Origin: Streptomyces aureoverticillatus
GTDB taxonomy: Bacteria; Actinomycetota; Actinomycetes; Streptomycetales; Streptomycetaceae
DNA length: 64,000 nt
Direction of reading: 5' to 3'
Assembly: GCF_014649395.1 (NCBI RefSeq)
Contig: NZ_BMSY01000005.1
Coordinates: 496,001 to 560,000 of the forward strand
The notes under the pieces are model-generated. The model did no database searches, had not been told where the DNA came from, and was given only the letters and a program-made list of their open reading frames with translations. The translations under genes and the position numbers were made by a program. Below are positions 45,280 through 54,119 of this stretch, piece by piece (the stretch's first letter is position 1; the number at the start of each line of letters is the position of its first letter).

Positions 45280-46353
45280 TCACGCCGAGTCCCGGCCGAG
45301 TCCGGGGAGGGCTGCCGCCCACTCCGCCACCCCGCGCGCCAGCGGCCCGCCCGCGCGGGTCCAGGCGAAGTGGTCGAGGCGGGCGCCCGCCTCCTGTTGC
45401 GTGTAGTGGCGGCGGGTGACGGGGGCGTGCGGGGCCTTCGACAGGAGGTGGGTGACGGCGGACGCCGGGGCGTACGTGTCTTGTTCGACGGAGACCGCGA
45501 GTACGGGCACGGCCAGGGCGCGCAGGGCGGATTCGTAGTCGACGGTGGAGCCTGCGGGGCGGTAGCGGCCGGTGCGGCCCTGGCGCGCCCAGTCCCGCAT
45601 GACGCTCTTGGTCTGGTTGCCGCCGAAGCCGAGGCGGGTGCCGGGCCAGCGGCCGAGCAGCGTCGCGGTCGCCGCCATGAGGGTCGTCCCGGCCAGCAGA
45701 CCGGGCGCACACCGCGCCCCGTACGCCCGGTACCAGACGGAGCCCGCCGCGACGAGCACGACTCCGTCGACCGCGGGCCCCGGCTCGGCCGCCGCGTACA
45801 GCAGAGCCAGCTGACCGCCCAGGCTGTGGCCGAGCAGGAACAGCGGCGGCGCGGAGCCGAACTCGGCCCGGACGGCCTGGAGCACCGCCACGAAGTCCTG
45901 CTCCAGGAGCGTACGGAAGCCGTGGTCCCGCGCGGCCGGGTCCGTCACCCGCGGCGTGCTTTCGCCCTGCCCCCGCAGGTCGGCGGTGACCACGCCCAGG
46001 CCCGCGGCGTGCAGCTCCCGCGCGAAGTGGCGGTAGACGCGGACCGGGGTGCCCATGGCGGGCAGGACGAGGACGACGGGCGCGGCAGCACCCGCTGCGG
46101 GAGCGGCGAGCTCGGCGGTTGCCGCGGTCGCCGCGGACCCCACGGACTGGGCGGACTCCGCGGGTGGGGCGGCCTCCCCGGTCGCGCCGTGCGAGGCCGA
46201 GGGCGCGGCACACGAAACCCCGGCCGCGGCGCGCAGCCCCCGCACCGGGATGCGGGTGCCGTCCGCCGTCTCCACCGTGGTCAGGAGCGGCAGCTCCCCC
46301 TCGGGCCGCGCCGCGGCCATGGCATGTTCCGGCTGAGTCATGGGCGCCAGCAT
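45280..46353 (-). CDS. Alpha/beta hydrolase
   Basis: 357 aa. The nucleophile elbow GHSLGG, the oxyanion VLVLPAMGTP, DLRGQGES and C-terminal DHFAW (His) are the expected hydrolase features. Residues 40-90 form an Ala/Pro-rich insert. No signal peptide is clear. Three ATGs are possible (46353, 46341, 46320); GGTGGGA just upstream favours the first. Confidence 0.78.
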   Translation of the reverse strand: MLAPMTQPEHAMAAARPEGELPLLTTVETADGTRIPVRGLRAAAGVSCAAPSASHGATGEAAPPAESAQSVGSAATAATAELAAPAAGAAAPVVLVLPAMGTPVRVYRHFARELHAAGLGVVTADLRGQGESTPRVTDPAARDHGFRTLLEQDFVAVLQAVRAEFGSAPPLFLLGHSLGGQLALLYAAAEPGPAVDGVVLVAAGSVWYRAYGARCAPGLLAGTTLMAATATLLGRWPGTRLGFGGNQTKSVMRDWARQGRTGRYRPAGSTVDYESALRALAVPVLAVSVEQDTYAPASAVTHLLSKAPHAPVTRRHYTQQEAGARLDHFAWTRAGGPLARGVAEWAAALPGLGRDSA

Positions 46354-46393
46354 GTCCCACCGCCCCGGCCCTTGCGTAGGGCCGGGGCCCGCC

Positions 46394-46753
46394 TCAGCGG
46401 CTGTAGCGCATCAGGGCCCGCACCATGTGGCACGTGGTGTCCGACGGCGGGTGGATGCCCACCGTCTCGGCCATGGTCCGTATCCGTACGTTGCTCGCCT
46501 GGTTGGGGACGAGGACGCCCGAGTCGAGCAGGGCGATCGCCAGGCGCATGGCCTTCAGACGGCGGTTGTGCGTGACGTACCAGTCGCGCGGGCGACCGGG
46601 AGGCAGGGGGCGCTTCTCCAGCGGGACATACGGCACCTCGCAGAGCGCGGGCCGGTCCGGACGCGGCGCGCGCGACGAACGCGAAGAGCGCGGGGCGGGA
46701 GACGTGCGGGAGCGGGTGACGGCGGACTTCGACGGCAGTGCGGCAGCGGGCAC
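46394..46753 (-). CDS. Conserved Streptomyces protein of unknown function
   Basis: 119 aa. Basic and Ser/Pro-rich N terminus, then a conserved core LPPGRPRDWYVTHNRRLKAMRLA and RIRTMAETVGIHPPSDTTCHMVRALMRY. No domain recognised. AGGAGG abuts an ATG at 46759, so the GTG at 46753, 6 nt from it, is the better start. Confidence 0.6.
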   Translation of the reverse strand: MPAAALPSKSAVTRSRTSPAPRSSRSSRAPRPDRPALCEVPYVPLEKRPLPPGRPRDWYVTHNRRLKAMRLAIALLDSGVLVPNQASNVRIRTMAETVGIHPPSDTTCHMVRALMRYSR

Positions 46754-46938
46754 AGGCATCCTCCTGTCGCGGTTCAGGAACCCTCACGGGCACCTTCGAA
46801 CATTGCTTCCATTCTACGTGCCGGCACTGACAACGGACGCTCCCCCAGCCGCCAATCTTCCCTGGCCAGAGGGGGTTTGAGGAGGGATTCGGGGGCGGCG
46901 AGGAGGGCGCGGGGACCGTGGTGCGGATGGGGCGCGGG

Positions 46939-46944
46939 TAGCTT
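46939..46944 (+). promoter_or_regulatory. -10 box TAGCTT before the ArsC-like gene
   Basis: Seven nt before the ATG at 46952, with no ribosome binding site; leaderless start inferred. Confidence 0.4.
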
Positions 46945-46951
46945 GTGCGGC

Positions 46952-47320
46952 ATGGAGATCTGGATCAATCCCGCCTGCTCGAAGTGCCGCGGCGCCCTCG
47001 CCCTGCTCGACGAGGAGGGCGCCACGTACACCGTCCGCCGCTACCTGGAGGACGTGCCGACCGCCGACGAGATCCGCGCCGTGCTCGACCGCCTCGGTCT
47101 GGAGCCCTGGGACATCACGCGCACCCAGGAGGCCGACGCCAAGGAGCTCGGTCTGAAGGACCGCGAGCGCTGGCCGCGCGACGCGTCCGGCCGCGAGGCC
47201 TGGATCGAGGCGCTCGCCGCCCACCCGAAGCTCATCCAGCGGCCCATCATCACGGCAGCCGACGGCACGGCGGTGGTGGCGCGTACGGAGGAGGCGGTAC
47301 GGGACGCCATCTCGCGGTAA
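46952..47320 (+). CDS. arsC: ArsC/Spx-family reductase
   Basis: 122 aa, the family size. INPACSKCRGALALL carries Cys9 and Cys12, YLEDVPTADEIRAVL and RPIITADGTAVV-like (RPIITAADG) are conserved. The family includes glutaredoxin-type arsenate reductases and Spx-like redox regulators; no ars genes are near, so arsenate as the substrate is not certain. Confidence 0.75.
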   Translation: MEIWINPACSKCRGALALLDEEGATYTVRRYLEDVPTADEIRAVLDRLGLEPWDITRTQEADAKELGLKDRERWPRDASGREAWIEALAAHPKLIQRPIITAADGTAVVARTEEAVRDAISR

Positions 47321-47427
47321 CCGATCGACGACAGCAGGCAAAACGTTACATACCGGCCCATAGGGTTGAGCGCTCCATCCGCGAAAAGCGGGACGCCGGG
47401 GAACGACACCGGAGGAAGGAGCGCACC

Positions 47428-47898
47428 GTGCGGAACTGGCTGTCCGGAGGCGTATACGGCACCGTCCTCGCGAGCGCGCTGCTCGCGGCCCTGCAGTCCG
47501 AGAGCGAGCCGTTCACGCCGTACTACGACGCGGCCTGGGTCATGGTCACCGCGGGCACGGCCGCGCTCGCCCACGGCTACGCCCACCACATGGGCACCCA
47601 CCGGCCGGGCAGCGGGATGCACCGCTGGCGTCAGCTCGCGTGGACGCTGGCCGACGAGTGGCCGGTGGTGCTCGCCTGCTGGCCGACCGTCGCGCTGCTG
47701 GTGCTCGCCGGAATCATGGACTGGCCCGAGAAGGACGTCACATACGCGGGACTGGCGCTGAACGCCGCCCTGCTCTTCGCCTGGGGCACCTTCGGCGCGC
47801 TGCGCATGGGATACCGCAGGCGACCGGCCGTGCTCATCGGCGTCGCGGACGCGACGATCGGGCTGCTGATCGCGGCGGCCAACGCCGTCATCAAATGA
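47428..47898 (+). CDS. Small integral membrane protein of unknown function
   Basis: 156 aa with four hydrophobic segments (near residues 8-22, 34-52, 80-98 and 104-155). HGYAHHMGTH and DEWPVVLACWPT are notable polar loops with histidines. GGAGGAAGG sits 8 nt before the GTG. No family recognised. The glnII promoter lies downstream. Confidence 0.65.
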   Translation: MRNWLSGGVYGTVLASALLAALQSESEPFTPYYDAAWVMVTAGTAALAHGYAHHMGTHRPGSGMHRWRQLAWTLADEWPVVLACWPTVALLVLAGIMDWPEKDVTYAGLALNAALLFAWGTFGALRMGYRRRPAVLIGVADATIGLLIAAANAVIK

Positions 47899-47955
47899 CG
47901 GTTCGCGCACATCAGAAATGAGGGCCCGACGTGACACCGGCCACTCACACCCCAG

Positions 47956-47993
47956 GTAACACGGGGTTCACAAACGGGCAACGGACGGGAAAT
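47956..47993 (+). promoter_or_regulatory. GlnR-type double box upstream of glnII
   Basis: Reads GTAAC-N6-TTCAC-N6-GCAAC-N6-GAAAT, with the same 11-bp period as the glnA site and 85-122 bp before the start. The first half-site matches the consensus well; the second and third are weaker. Confidence 0.65.
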
Positions 47994-48077
47994 CGCGGGT
48001 TGGCAGTCTGCGGAGCATCACCACGGACCGCAGCACCCGCACGTCTGCGCCGTACCAAGTGTCAAAGGATGAGGCCC

Positions 48078-49115
48078 GTGACCTTCAAGGCTGAGTACAT
48101 CTGGATCGACGGCACCGAGCCGACGGCCAAGCTCCGTTCGAAGACGAAGATTCTGGCCGACTCCCAGCGTGCCGCCACGGTCGCGGACCTGCCCATCTGG
48201 GGCTTCGACGGCTCGTCCACGAACCAGGCGGAGGGGCACGCCTCCGACCGCGTGCTCAAGCCCGTCGCCAGCTACCCGGACCCGATCCGCGGCGGCGACG
48301 ACATCCTGGTCATGTGCGAGGTGCTCGACATCGACATGACGCCGCACGCGTCCAACACGCGTGCCGCGCTCGCCGAGGTCGCCGAGCGGTACGCCGCCCA
48401 GGAGTCGATCTTCGGCATCGAGCAGGAGTACACCTTCTTCAAGGGCGCGCGCCCGCTCGGCTTCCCCGAGGGCGGCTTCCCGGCCGCGCAGGGCGGCTAC
48501 TACTGCGGTGTCGGCGCTGACGAGATCTTCGGCCGCGACGTCGTCGAGGCGCACCTGGACAACTGCCTCAAGGCGGGCCTCGGCATCTCCGGCATCAACG
48601 CCGAAGTGATGCCCGGCCAGTGGGAGTTCCAGGTCGGCCCGCTGTCCCCGCTGGAGGTCTCCGACCAGCTGTGGGTGGCCCGCTGGCTGCTCTACCGCAC
48701 CGCCGAGGACTTCGGCGTCTCCGCGACGCTCGACCCGAAACCGGTGAAGGGCGACTGGAACGGCGCGGGCGCGCACACCAACTTCTCCACCAAGGCGATG
48801 CGCGAGCGCTACGACGCGATCATCACCGCGTGCGAGTCGCTCGGCGAGGGCTCCAAGCCGATGGACCACGTCAAGAACTACGGCGCGGGCATCGACGACC
48901 GTCTCACCGGTCTGCACGAGACCGCCCCGTGGAACGAGTACAGCTACGGCGTCTCCGACCGCGGCGCCTCCGTGCGCATCCCGTGGCAGGTCGAGAAGGA
49001 CGGCAAGGGCTACATCGAGGACCGCCGCCCGAACGCCAACGTCGACCCGTACGTCGTGACGCGGCTGCTCGTCGACACCTGCTGCGCCGCGCTGGAGAAG
49101 GCCGGTCAGGTCTGA
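48078..49115 (+). CDS. glnII: Glutamine synthetase type II (eukaryote-like)
   Basis: 345 aa, the size of the GS-II group found in Streptomyces, Rhizobium and eukaryotes. WGFDGSSTNQAEG, IFGIEQEYTFFKG, NGAGAHTNFST and the late DRRPNANVDPYVVTRLLV are typical. It lacks the adenylylation tyrosine segment of GlnA. The GTG at 48078 gives the conserved start TFKAEYIW; an ATG 9 bp upstream is an alternative. AAGGA lies 8 nt before the GTG. A second GS beside GlnA probably supports low-nitrogen growth. Confidence 0.95.
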   Translation: MTFKAEYIWIDGTEPTAKLRSKTKILADSQRAATVADLPIWGFDGSSTNQAEGHASDRVLKPVASYPDPIRGGDDILVMCEVLDIDMTPHASNTRAALAEVAERYAAQESIFGIEQEYTFFKGARPLGFPEGGFPAAQGGYYCGVGADEIFGRDVVEAHLDNCLKAGLGISGINAEVMPGQWEFQVGPLSPLEVSDQLWVARWLLYRTAEDFGVSATLDPKPVKGDWNGAGAHTNFSTKAMRERYDAIITACESLGEGSKPMDHVKNYGAGIDDRLTGLHETAPWNEYSYGVSDRGASVRIPWQVEKDGKGYIEDRRPNANVDPYVVTRLLVDTCCAALEKAGQV

Positions 49116-49141
49116 CCTGTTCCGTACGTTCCGTCGGAATC

Positions 49142-49180
49142 CGTCAAGGGCGCCCGCCGATGCGGTGGGCGCCCCTGACG
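49142..49180 (+). terminator. Hairpin downstream of glnII
   Basis: 17-nt arms (49142-49158 and 49164-49180) pair with one mismatch and one G-T around a 5-nt loop. Confidence 0.7.
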
Positions 49181-49295
49181 CGTTGCCCCACGCCCCTTAC
49201 GGGAAGGGCCACTTCACGCCATGCGTGCGCCAAGGGTTCGTATCAACGTGCGAGAGGGATCCGCCGGAGGTGCTCCCATCTGCTTCAATGGGGTC

Positions 49296-49451
49296 ATGGG
49301 CAGCTTCCGGAACACCGCGACGGGTCACCGTGACCTCGCGCCTTTCCGGTACCTGGAGCCTCGCTGGGACCTGGAGCCCTTCTGGCCCTCCCGGCAGCAC
49401 CACGACTTCGACCGGGTGTGTTGCCGCGCGCTGACCGCGCGGGCCCGCTGA
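49296..49451 (+). CDS. Possible small protein or leader peptide (51 aa)
   Basis: 51 codons from ATG to TGA, 80 bp before the winged-helix gene. It is basic, with a run of aromatic residues and the end FDRVCCRALTARAR, which recalls the short Cys-containing leader peptides found before some Streptomyces genes. ATGGGGTC before the ATG is a weak ribosome binding site. It may not be expressed. Confidence 0.35.
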   Translation: MGSFRNTATGHRDLAPFRYLEPRWDLEPFWPSRQHHDFDRVCCRALTARAR

Positions 49452-49531
49452 GCCGTTCTCCCGGCCTCCGGCCCGACGCGCACGACGTACGTCCTCGACG
49501 ACTCCTTCGCGCGAAAGAGCTGACGCATCCC

Positions 49532-50119
49532 ATGGCGAACTCCCGTTCCTTCTCCGCCGTCTCCGCCCCCACCGCCGCCCGTCCCGCCCCGCCCTCGGCG
49601 CGGGGGCGGCTGCGATCCGTGTCCCCCGACGAGGTGGTGCAGGGCCCCGCCCTCACCGACTTCTCGGGCTTCCTGCCGCCCGGCGCGACCCTGCTGCCGG
49701 CGCCCCAGCACACCCTGCCCACGCTGCCCGGGCAGCCCCCGATGATCGGCTATCTGGTCCTCCTGCCCGCCGAGGAGCCCCTGGCCGCCGGTGGGCCGGC
49801 GCTCCAGACGGACGGTCAGGGGCCCGTCCGCGTCGACACCGTGCGGCGCTCCGCGCACGTCGACGGGCGGCCGCTGGACCTCACGTACCTGGAGTTCGAA
49901 CTCCTCGCCCACCTCGTCGCGCACCCGCACCGGGTGCACACCCGCGATCAGCTCGTGACGACGGTGTGGGGGTACGGGCACGTGGGCGACGGGCGGACCG
50001 TGGACGTCCACATCGCCCGGCTGCGGCGCAAGCTGGGGGCCGAGCACCGGCAGGCCATCCAGACCGTGCGGCGGGTCGGGTACAAATACGCGCCGCCGAG
50101 CGGTTCTCCTGCGAGCTAA
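49532..50119 (+). CDS. Winged-helix (OmpR-type DNA-binding domain) regulator
   Basis: 195 aa. The C-terminal 95 residues are a trans_reg_C domain: LDLTYLEFELLAHLVAHPHRVHTRDQLVTTVWGY and TVDVHIARLRRKLG and VRRVGYKY. There is no receiver domain; the N-terminal 90 residues are Pro/Ala-rich without known motif. So DNA binding is probably not controlled by phosphorylation on this protein. The epimerase gene starts 43 bp later. Confidence 0.8.
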   Translation: MANSRSFSAVSAPTAARPAPPSARGRLRSVSPDEVVQGPALTDFSGFLPPGATLLPAPQHTLPTLPGQPPMIGYLVLLPAEEPLAAGGPALQTDGQGPVRVDTVRRSAHVDGRPLDLTYLEFELLAHLVAHPHRVHTRDQLVTTVWGYGHVGDGRTVDVHIARLRRKLGAEHRQAIQTVRRVGYKYAPPSGSPAS

Positions 50120-50162
50120 ATCCCATTCCCCCGCAGGTGGCGGCCGGGGCAGAGTCTGTCCC

Positions 50163-51158
50163 ATGAGACTTCTGATGCTGGGCGGTACGGAGTTCGTGGG
50201 GCGGGCCGTCACCGAGGACGCGCTCGCGCGCGGCTGGGACGTGACGGTCTTCCACCGGGGGCGGCACGCGGCGCCGGACGGCGCGCGGGCCGTCCACGGG
50301 GACCGCACGACGGCCGAAGGGCTGGCGGCGCTCGCCGACACGGGCGAGACCTGGGACGCCGTCGTCGACACCTGGTCCGGGGCACCGCGTGCCGTCCGGG
50401 ACGCGGCGCGGCTGCTCGCCGAGCGGGCCGGGCGGTACGCGTACGTCTCCAGCGGGTCGGTGTACCGCTACCCCGGGGCGGCCGGGTCGGACGAGTCCTA
50501 CCCCGTCGTCGACGGGGATCCGGACGCGGAGGCCGTCGCGTACGCGGAGGACAAGCGCGGTGGGGAGCTGGCCGCGGAGGGCGCCTTCGGGGCCGACCGG
50601 ACCCTGCTCGTGCGGGCCGGGCTCATCCTCGGTCCGTACGAGAACATCGGGCGGCTGCCGTGGTGGCTGAACCGGGTCGCCCGGGGCGGGCCGGTGCTCG
50701 CGCCCGGACCGCGGGACGCCGCCGTCCAGTACGTGGACGTGCGCGACCTCGCCACCTGGACGCTGGACGCGGTGGCGGCCGGGCTCTCCGGGCCGTACAA
50801 CCTCATCTGCCCCAAGGGGCACGTGACGATGGGCTCTTTGCTGGACGCGTGCGTTTCCGTGGCGGGGGCGCCCGGGGTGGAGCTGGTGTGGAAGGACCCC
50901 GAGGTGGTCCTCGCGGCGGGGATCGAGCCGTGGAGCGAGCTGCCGGTGTGGCTGCCGCCGGGGGAGCTGTACGACACGATGCACGACACCTCGTCGGAGG
51001 CGGCCCTGCGGGCCGGGCTGCGGTGCCGGTCCGTCGGCGAGACGGTCGCCGACACGTTTCGCTGGCTCCGGAGCCTTGGCGGGGTGGCCCCGCAGCGGCC
51101 CGACCGGCCGGTGGTGGGGTTGGCCCCGGAGCGGGAGGCGGCCGTACTGGGCCTGTAG
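50163..51158 (+). CDS. NAD-dependent epimerase/reductase
   Basis: 331 aa. LGGTEFVGRAV (residues 6-16) is the nucleotide motif, YVSSGSVY the central serine-tyrosine region, and YAEDKRGGEL takes the place of YxxxK. The C-terminal segment (FRWLRSL ... LAPEREAAVLG) is typical of extended SDR proteins of this Streptomyces group. Substrate unknown. A CAGAGT box lies 7 nt before the ATG. Confidence 0.82.
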   Translation: MRLLMLGGTEFVGRAVTEDALARGWDVTVFHRGRHAAPDGARAVHGDRTTAEGLAALADTGETWDAVVDTWSGAPRAVRDAARLLAERAGRYAYVSSGSVYRYPGAAGSDESYPVVDGDPDAEAVAYAEDKRGGELAAEGAFGADRTLLVRAGLILGPYENIGRLPWWLNRVARGGPVLAPGPRDAAVQYVDVRDLATWTLDAVAAGLSGPYNLICPKGHVTMGSLLDACVSVAGAPGVELVWKDPEVVLAAGIEPWSELPVWLPPGELYDTMHDTSSEAALRAGLRCRSVGETVADTFRWLRSLGGVAPQRPDRPVVGLAPEREAAVLGL

Positions 51159-51309
51159 CCCCGCGCGCGGGGTGACCGCGCACGCCGGGGCACCGTCGGC
51201 CGGGACCGCAGCCGTGTCCGCGGCGCCCGCCGAACCAGACGCACCGCCGGCCGGGGCCTGCAGCCGGATGCGTGGTGACCGCTCGAACCAGAAGGCCCCG
51301 CCGACCGGG

Positions 51310-51352
51310 GCTGTGCCCACCCGTCCCGCCCTGCGGGACGATTGCCCACAGC
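51310..51352. repeat. Dispersed palindromic element, copy 2 (inverted)
   Basis: GCTGTGCCCACCCGTCCCGC...GCGGGACG...TGCCCACAGC: the ends pair, and the whole is the inverted form of 15583-15628. The gap 51159-51685 contains this, a heptamer array and ACCGCCCACAGCGG repeats, but no gene. Confidence 0.6.
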
Positions 51353-51410
51353 GGTAGCGGCAGTCGTCGGCTCACCGCCCACAGCGGCAACGGCAGTCCT
51401 CTGCCCGCTG

Positions 51411-51459
51411 CGGGTAGCGGGTAGCGGGTAGCGGGTAGCGGGTAGCGGGTAGCGGGTAG
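51411..51459. repeat. Seven tandem copies of CGGGTAG
   Basis: A perfect 7-bp tandem array, 49 bp in length, flanked on both sides by imperfect copies of ACCGCCCACAGCGG-type sequence. Confidence 0.9.
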
Positions 51460-51685
51460 CGGCAGTTTCAGCCCACCGCCCACAGCGGTAGGGGGAGGCA
51501 TGCACCCGCACCCGCCAACGGTGGGCGACCCCCACGGGAGACGCCCACCCCGCGGGCGACTGGAAACGGGCGGGGGCGGGAGATATCCGCCGCGGAGCGG
51601 CGGGACAGGGCAGCCCCCACCGGCCCGCACGCGGGAAACCCCACCCACCCCGGAGGGTGGGCGGGGCCCCGGCGCCCGCGCCGGA

Positions 51686-53866
51686 TCAGACGCGTTCCCG
51701 CACCGGGCAGGACGCCGGCGCCACCGGCACCGGCACATCGTGCGAGACACGAGGCAGCCACCGCAGGTACCGCGGGGTGTGCCAGTTCCGCTCGCCCAGG
51801 AGGCTCATGACGGACGGCAGCAGAACCATGCGGACAAGCGTCGCGTCGAGCAGGACGGCGACCCCGAGTCCGACCCCCATCTGCTGCATGTCCTGCATGG
51901 ACAACGTACCGAAGACGGCGAACACGGCCACCATGATCACCGCGGCCCCGGTCACCGCGCCGGCGGTCCGGGTGATCCCCTCCCGGATGGCCTCGCGGTT
52001 GCCGAGCCCCTGGTCCCGCGCCTCCCGGATCCGGGACACCACGAACACGTGGTAGTCCATCGACAGGCCGAAGAGCACCACGAGCACGAACAGCGGCATC
52101 CAGTTCTCGATGGCACCGACCTTCTCGGAGCCGATCAGCGAGGCCCCCCAGCCGTGCTGGAAGACGGCGGTCATCACGCCGTACGCGGCGCCCACGGACA
52201 GCAGGTTGAGCGCGATCGAGGTCACGGCGATCACCACGGACCGGAAGCTGAACAGCATCAGCAGGAACGTGACGGCCGCGATGAAGGCGAACACCGGCAC
52301 GATGCCCTTGCCGAGCTGGTCGGTGAAGTCCTCGGACTCGGCCAGGTCTCCGCCGACGTACGCGTCGACGGCGCCCCCGTCCCGTACGTCACGTACGTCG
52401 TCACGCAGCGACTCCAGCGCCTTCTTCGCGTCCGCGCCGGTCCCGCTCCCGGGCAGCGGCACCGCGATCTGTGCGACGTTCTGCCGTTCGTGGACGGTGA
52501 GTTCGGCGCCCTTGCCCGCCTTCTCGGTCAGCGCCCGCAGCGCGGCCCGCGCCCGCCCGGAGTCGATGTCGTCCGCCTTGGCCACGACGAGCGCGGGGGC
52601 GGGCCCGCCCGGGAACTCCCCGGTGATCTCGCGGAAGGAGACCGAGAGCGGCGCGTCGGAGCCGAACTGCTTCTCCAGGCCGAGCTGTTCAGTCTTCATG
52701 CCGAGCGCGGGCGCGGCCAGGGCGAGCAGCAGCGCGGTCGCGGCGACCGCGAAGAACGCGGGCTTGGCGAGGACCGGCTTGAGCAGCGAACCGGCGACGG
52801 AACCGCTGGCGTGGACGCCCTTCTTGGAGCGGCGGTTGAGGAAGGGGATGCGGCCGGCGTCGATGCGGTCACCGAGCCAGGCGAGCAGCGCGGGAAGCAC
52901 CGTCACGGAGCCGAGCATCGCCACGCACACCACCAGGATCGTGGCGACCGCGAAGCCCTTGAACAGCAGCAGTCCGGACAGGAACATGCCCGCCATGGCC
53001 ACCATCACCGTGAGGCCCGACACCAGCACCGCGCGCCCGCTCGTCGCCGCCGCGATCCGCAGCGCCGTCTCGGCGTCGTGCCCGGCGGCCCGCTCGTCGC
53101 GCTCGCGTCGCAGGTAGAACAGGCAGTAGTCGACGCCGACGGCGAGGCCCATCAGGAACATCACGGAGTACGTGGTCTCGAAGAGGTGCAGCGAGTGGCT
53201 GGCCAGGGAGAGCAGGCCGAAGGCGGCCACGCACGCGGTCAGCGCGAGCCCGACGGGCAGCAGCGCGGCGACGACGGCCCCGAAGGCGACGAGCAGGATG
53301 CCGAGCGCCAGGGGCACGGCCGTGAACTCGGCCTTCTTCAGGTCGTCGGCGAGCAGGTCGTTGAGCTGCTTCTCGGAGCTCGCGTCGCCGAACTGGTGGA
53401 CGGTGATGCCGCGTTCCGCGCCCGCGTCCTTCGCCTTCGCGACCGCGTCGAGGACCGGCTGCACCTGGTCCGCGGCGTCGTCGGACTTGCCCTTCATGTC
53501 GAAGCGGAGCAGCGCGTCCTTGCCGTCCTTCGAGGCCAGCGGCGGCTGGACCTTGTCGACCTTCCCGGTCGCGGCGAGCGCCCGGGACAGGTCGGCGGCC
53601 GCCTCCCGCCAGCCGTCGGCCGACTTCGCGCTCACCATGACGAGTTCGCTCGCGGGCTCGTCGATGCCGGCGTCGTCGAGGATCTTCGTGGCCCTGGCCG
53701 ATTCGCCGGTGCCCATCTCGTCGTCGGACGCCGTGACCGTACCGGTGGCGCCGCCGATGACCGTGGCGAGGACCACGAACACCAGCCAGCCGAGAATCGC
53801 CGTCTTGCGGTGGTGCGCGCTCCACACCCCGAGTCGTGCCGCGAGGTTCTGCCTCTTGGCGGTCAT
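51686..53866 (-). CDS. MMPL/RND-family membrane transporter
   Basis: 726 aa, with about twelve predicted helices in two halves: TM1 (WLVFVVLATVIGG), a large extracytoplasmic loop (about 50-190), a helix cluster (FMMGLAVGVDYCLFYLRRERDE pattern at about 270), a second loop and a second cluster (LFGLSMDYHVFVVSRIREARD). The two GxxxDY segments supply the proton-relay aspartates. Such proteins move lipids or drugs. The ATG at 53866 has GAAGGAC upstream. Divergent from the two-component system, which may control it. Confidence 0.88.
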   Translation of the reverse strand: MTAKRQNLAARLGVWSAHHRKTAILGWLVFVVLATVIGGATGTVTASDDEMGTGESARATKILDDAGIDEPASELVMVSAKSADGWREAAADLSRALAATGKVDKVQPPLASKDGKDALLRFDMKGKSDDAADQVQPVLDAVAKAKDAGAERGITVHQFGDASSEKQLNDLLADDLKKAEFTAVPLALGILLVAFGAVVAALLPVGLALTACVAAFGLLSLASHSLHLFETTYSVMFLMGLAVGVDYCLFYLRRERDERAAGHDAETALRIAAATSGRAVLVSGLTVMVAMAGMFLSGLLLFKGFAVATILVVCVAMLGSVTVLPALLAWLGDRIDAGRIPFLNRRSKKGVHASGSVAGSLLKPVLAKPAFFAVAATALLLALAAPALGMKTEQLGLEKQFGSDAPLSVSFREITGEFPGGPAPALVVAKADDIDSGRARAALRALTEKAGKGAELTVHERQNVAQIAVPLPGSGTGADAKKALESLRDDVRDVRDGGAVDAYVGGDLAESEDFTDQLGKGIVPVFAFIAAVTFLLMLFSFRSVVIAVTSIALNLLSVGAAYGVMTAVFQHGWGASLIGSEKVGAIENWMPLFVLVVLFGLSMDYHVFVVSRIREARDQGLGNREAIREGITRTAGAVTGAAVIMVAVFAVFGTLSMQDMQQMGVGLGVAVLLDATLVRMVLLPSVMSLLGERNWHTPRYLRWLPRVSHDVPVPVAPASCPVRERV

Positions 53867-54119
53867 GTCCTTCGCCCCCAGTTGAGTAAGCGTGAAATAA
53901 GCCGAGCTGACGTGCCTCACGCTAGGAATGCGCGGCGCGCCGCCCCAGCCGCCGAGACCCCCTCTCGGCGAGGCACAGGGCGAGGGGCGGGGGTGTTGCT
54001 GGGTACACCCCGGGTCGGGTGTGGAACCCAATGACCTGAAATGCTCTGACCAGCGAAACTGTCAGCGTGCAGGACGCACGGGGCGCGGACGGGTCGCTCG
54101 GCGGAGACGAAGAGGACGG

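Noticed and set aside
51411..51459. CRISPR-like reading of the repeat array
   Set aside because: Units are 7 bp with no spacers and no cas genes are near; a simple tandem repeat.
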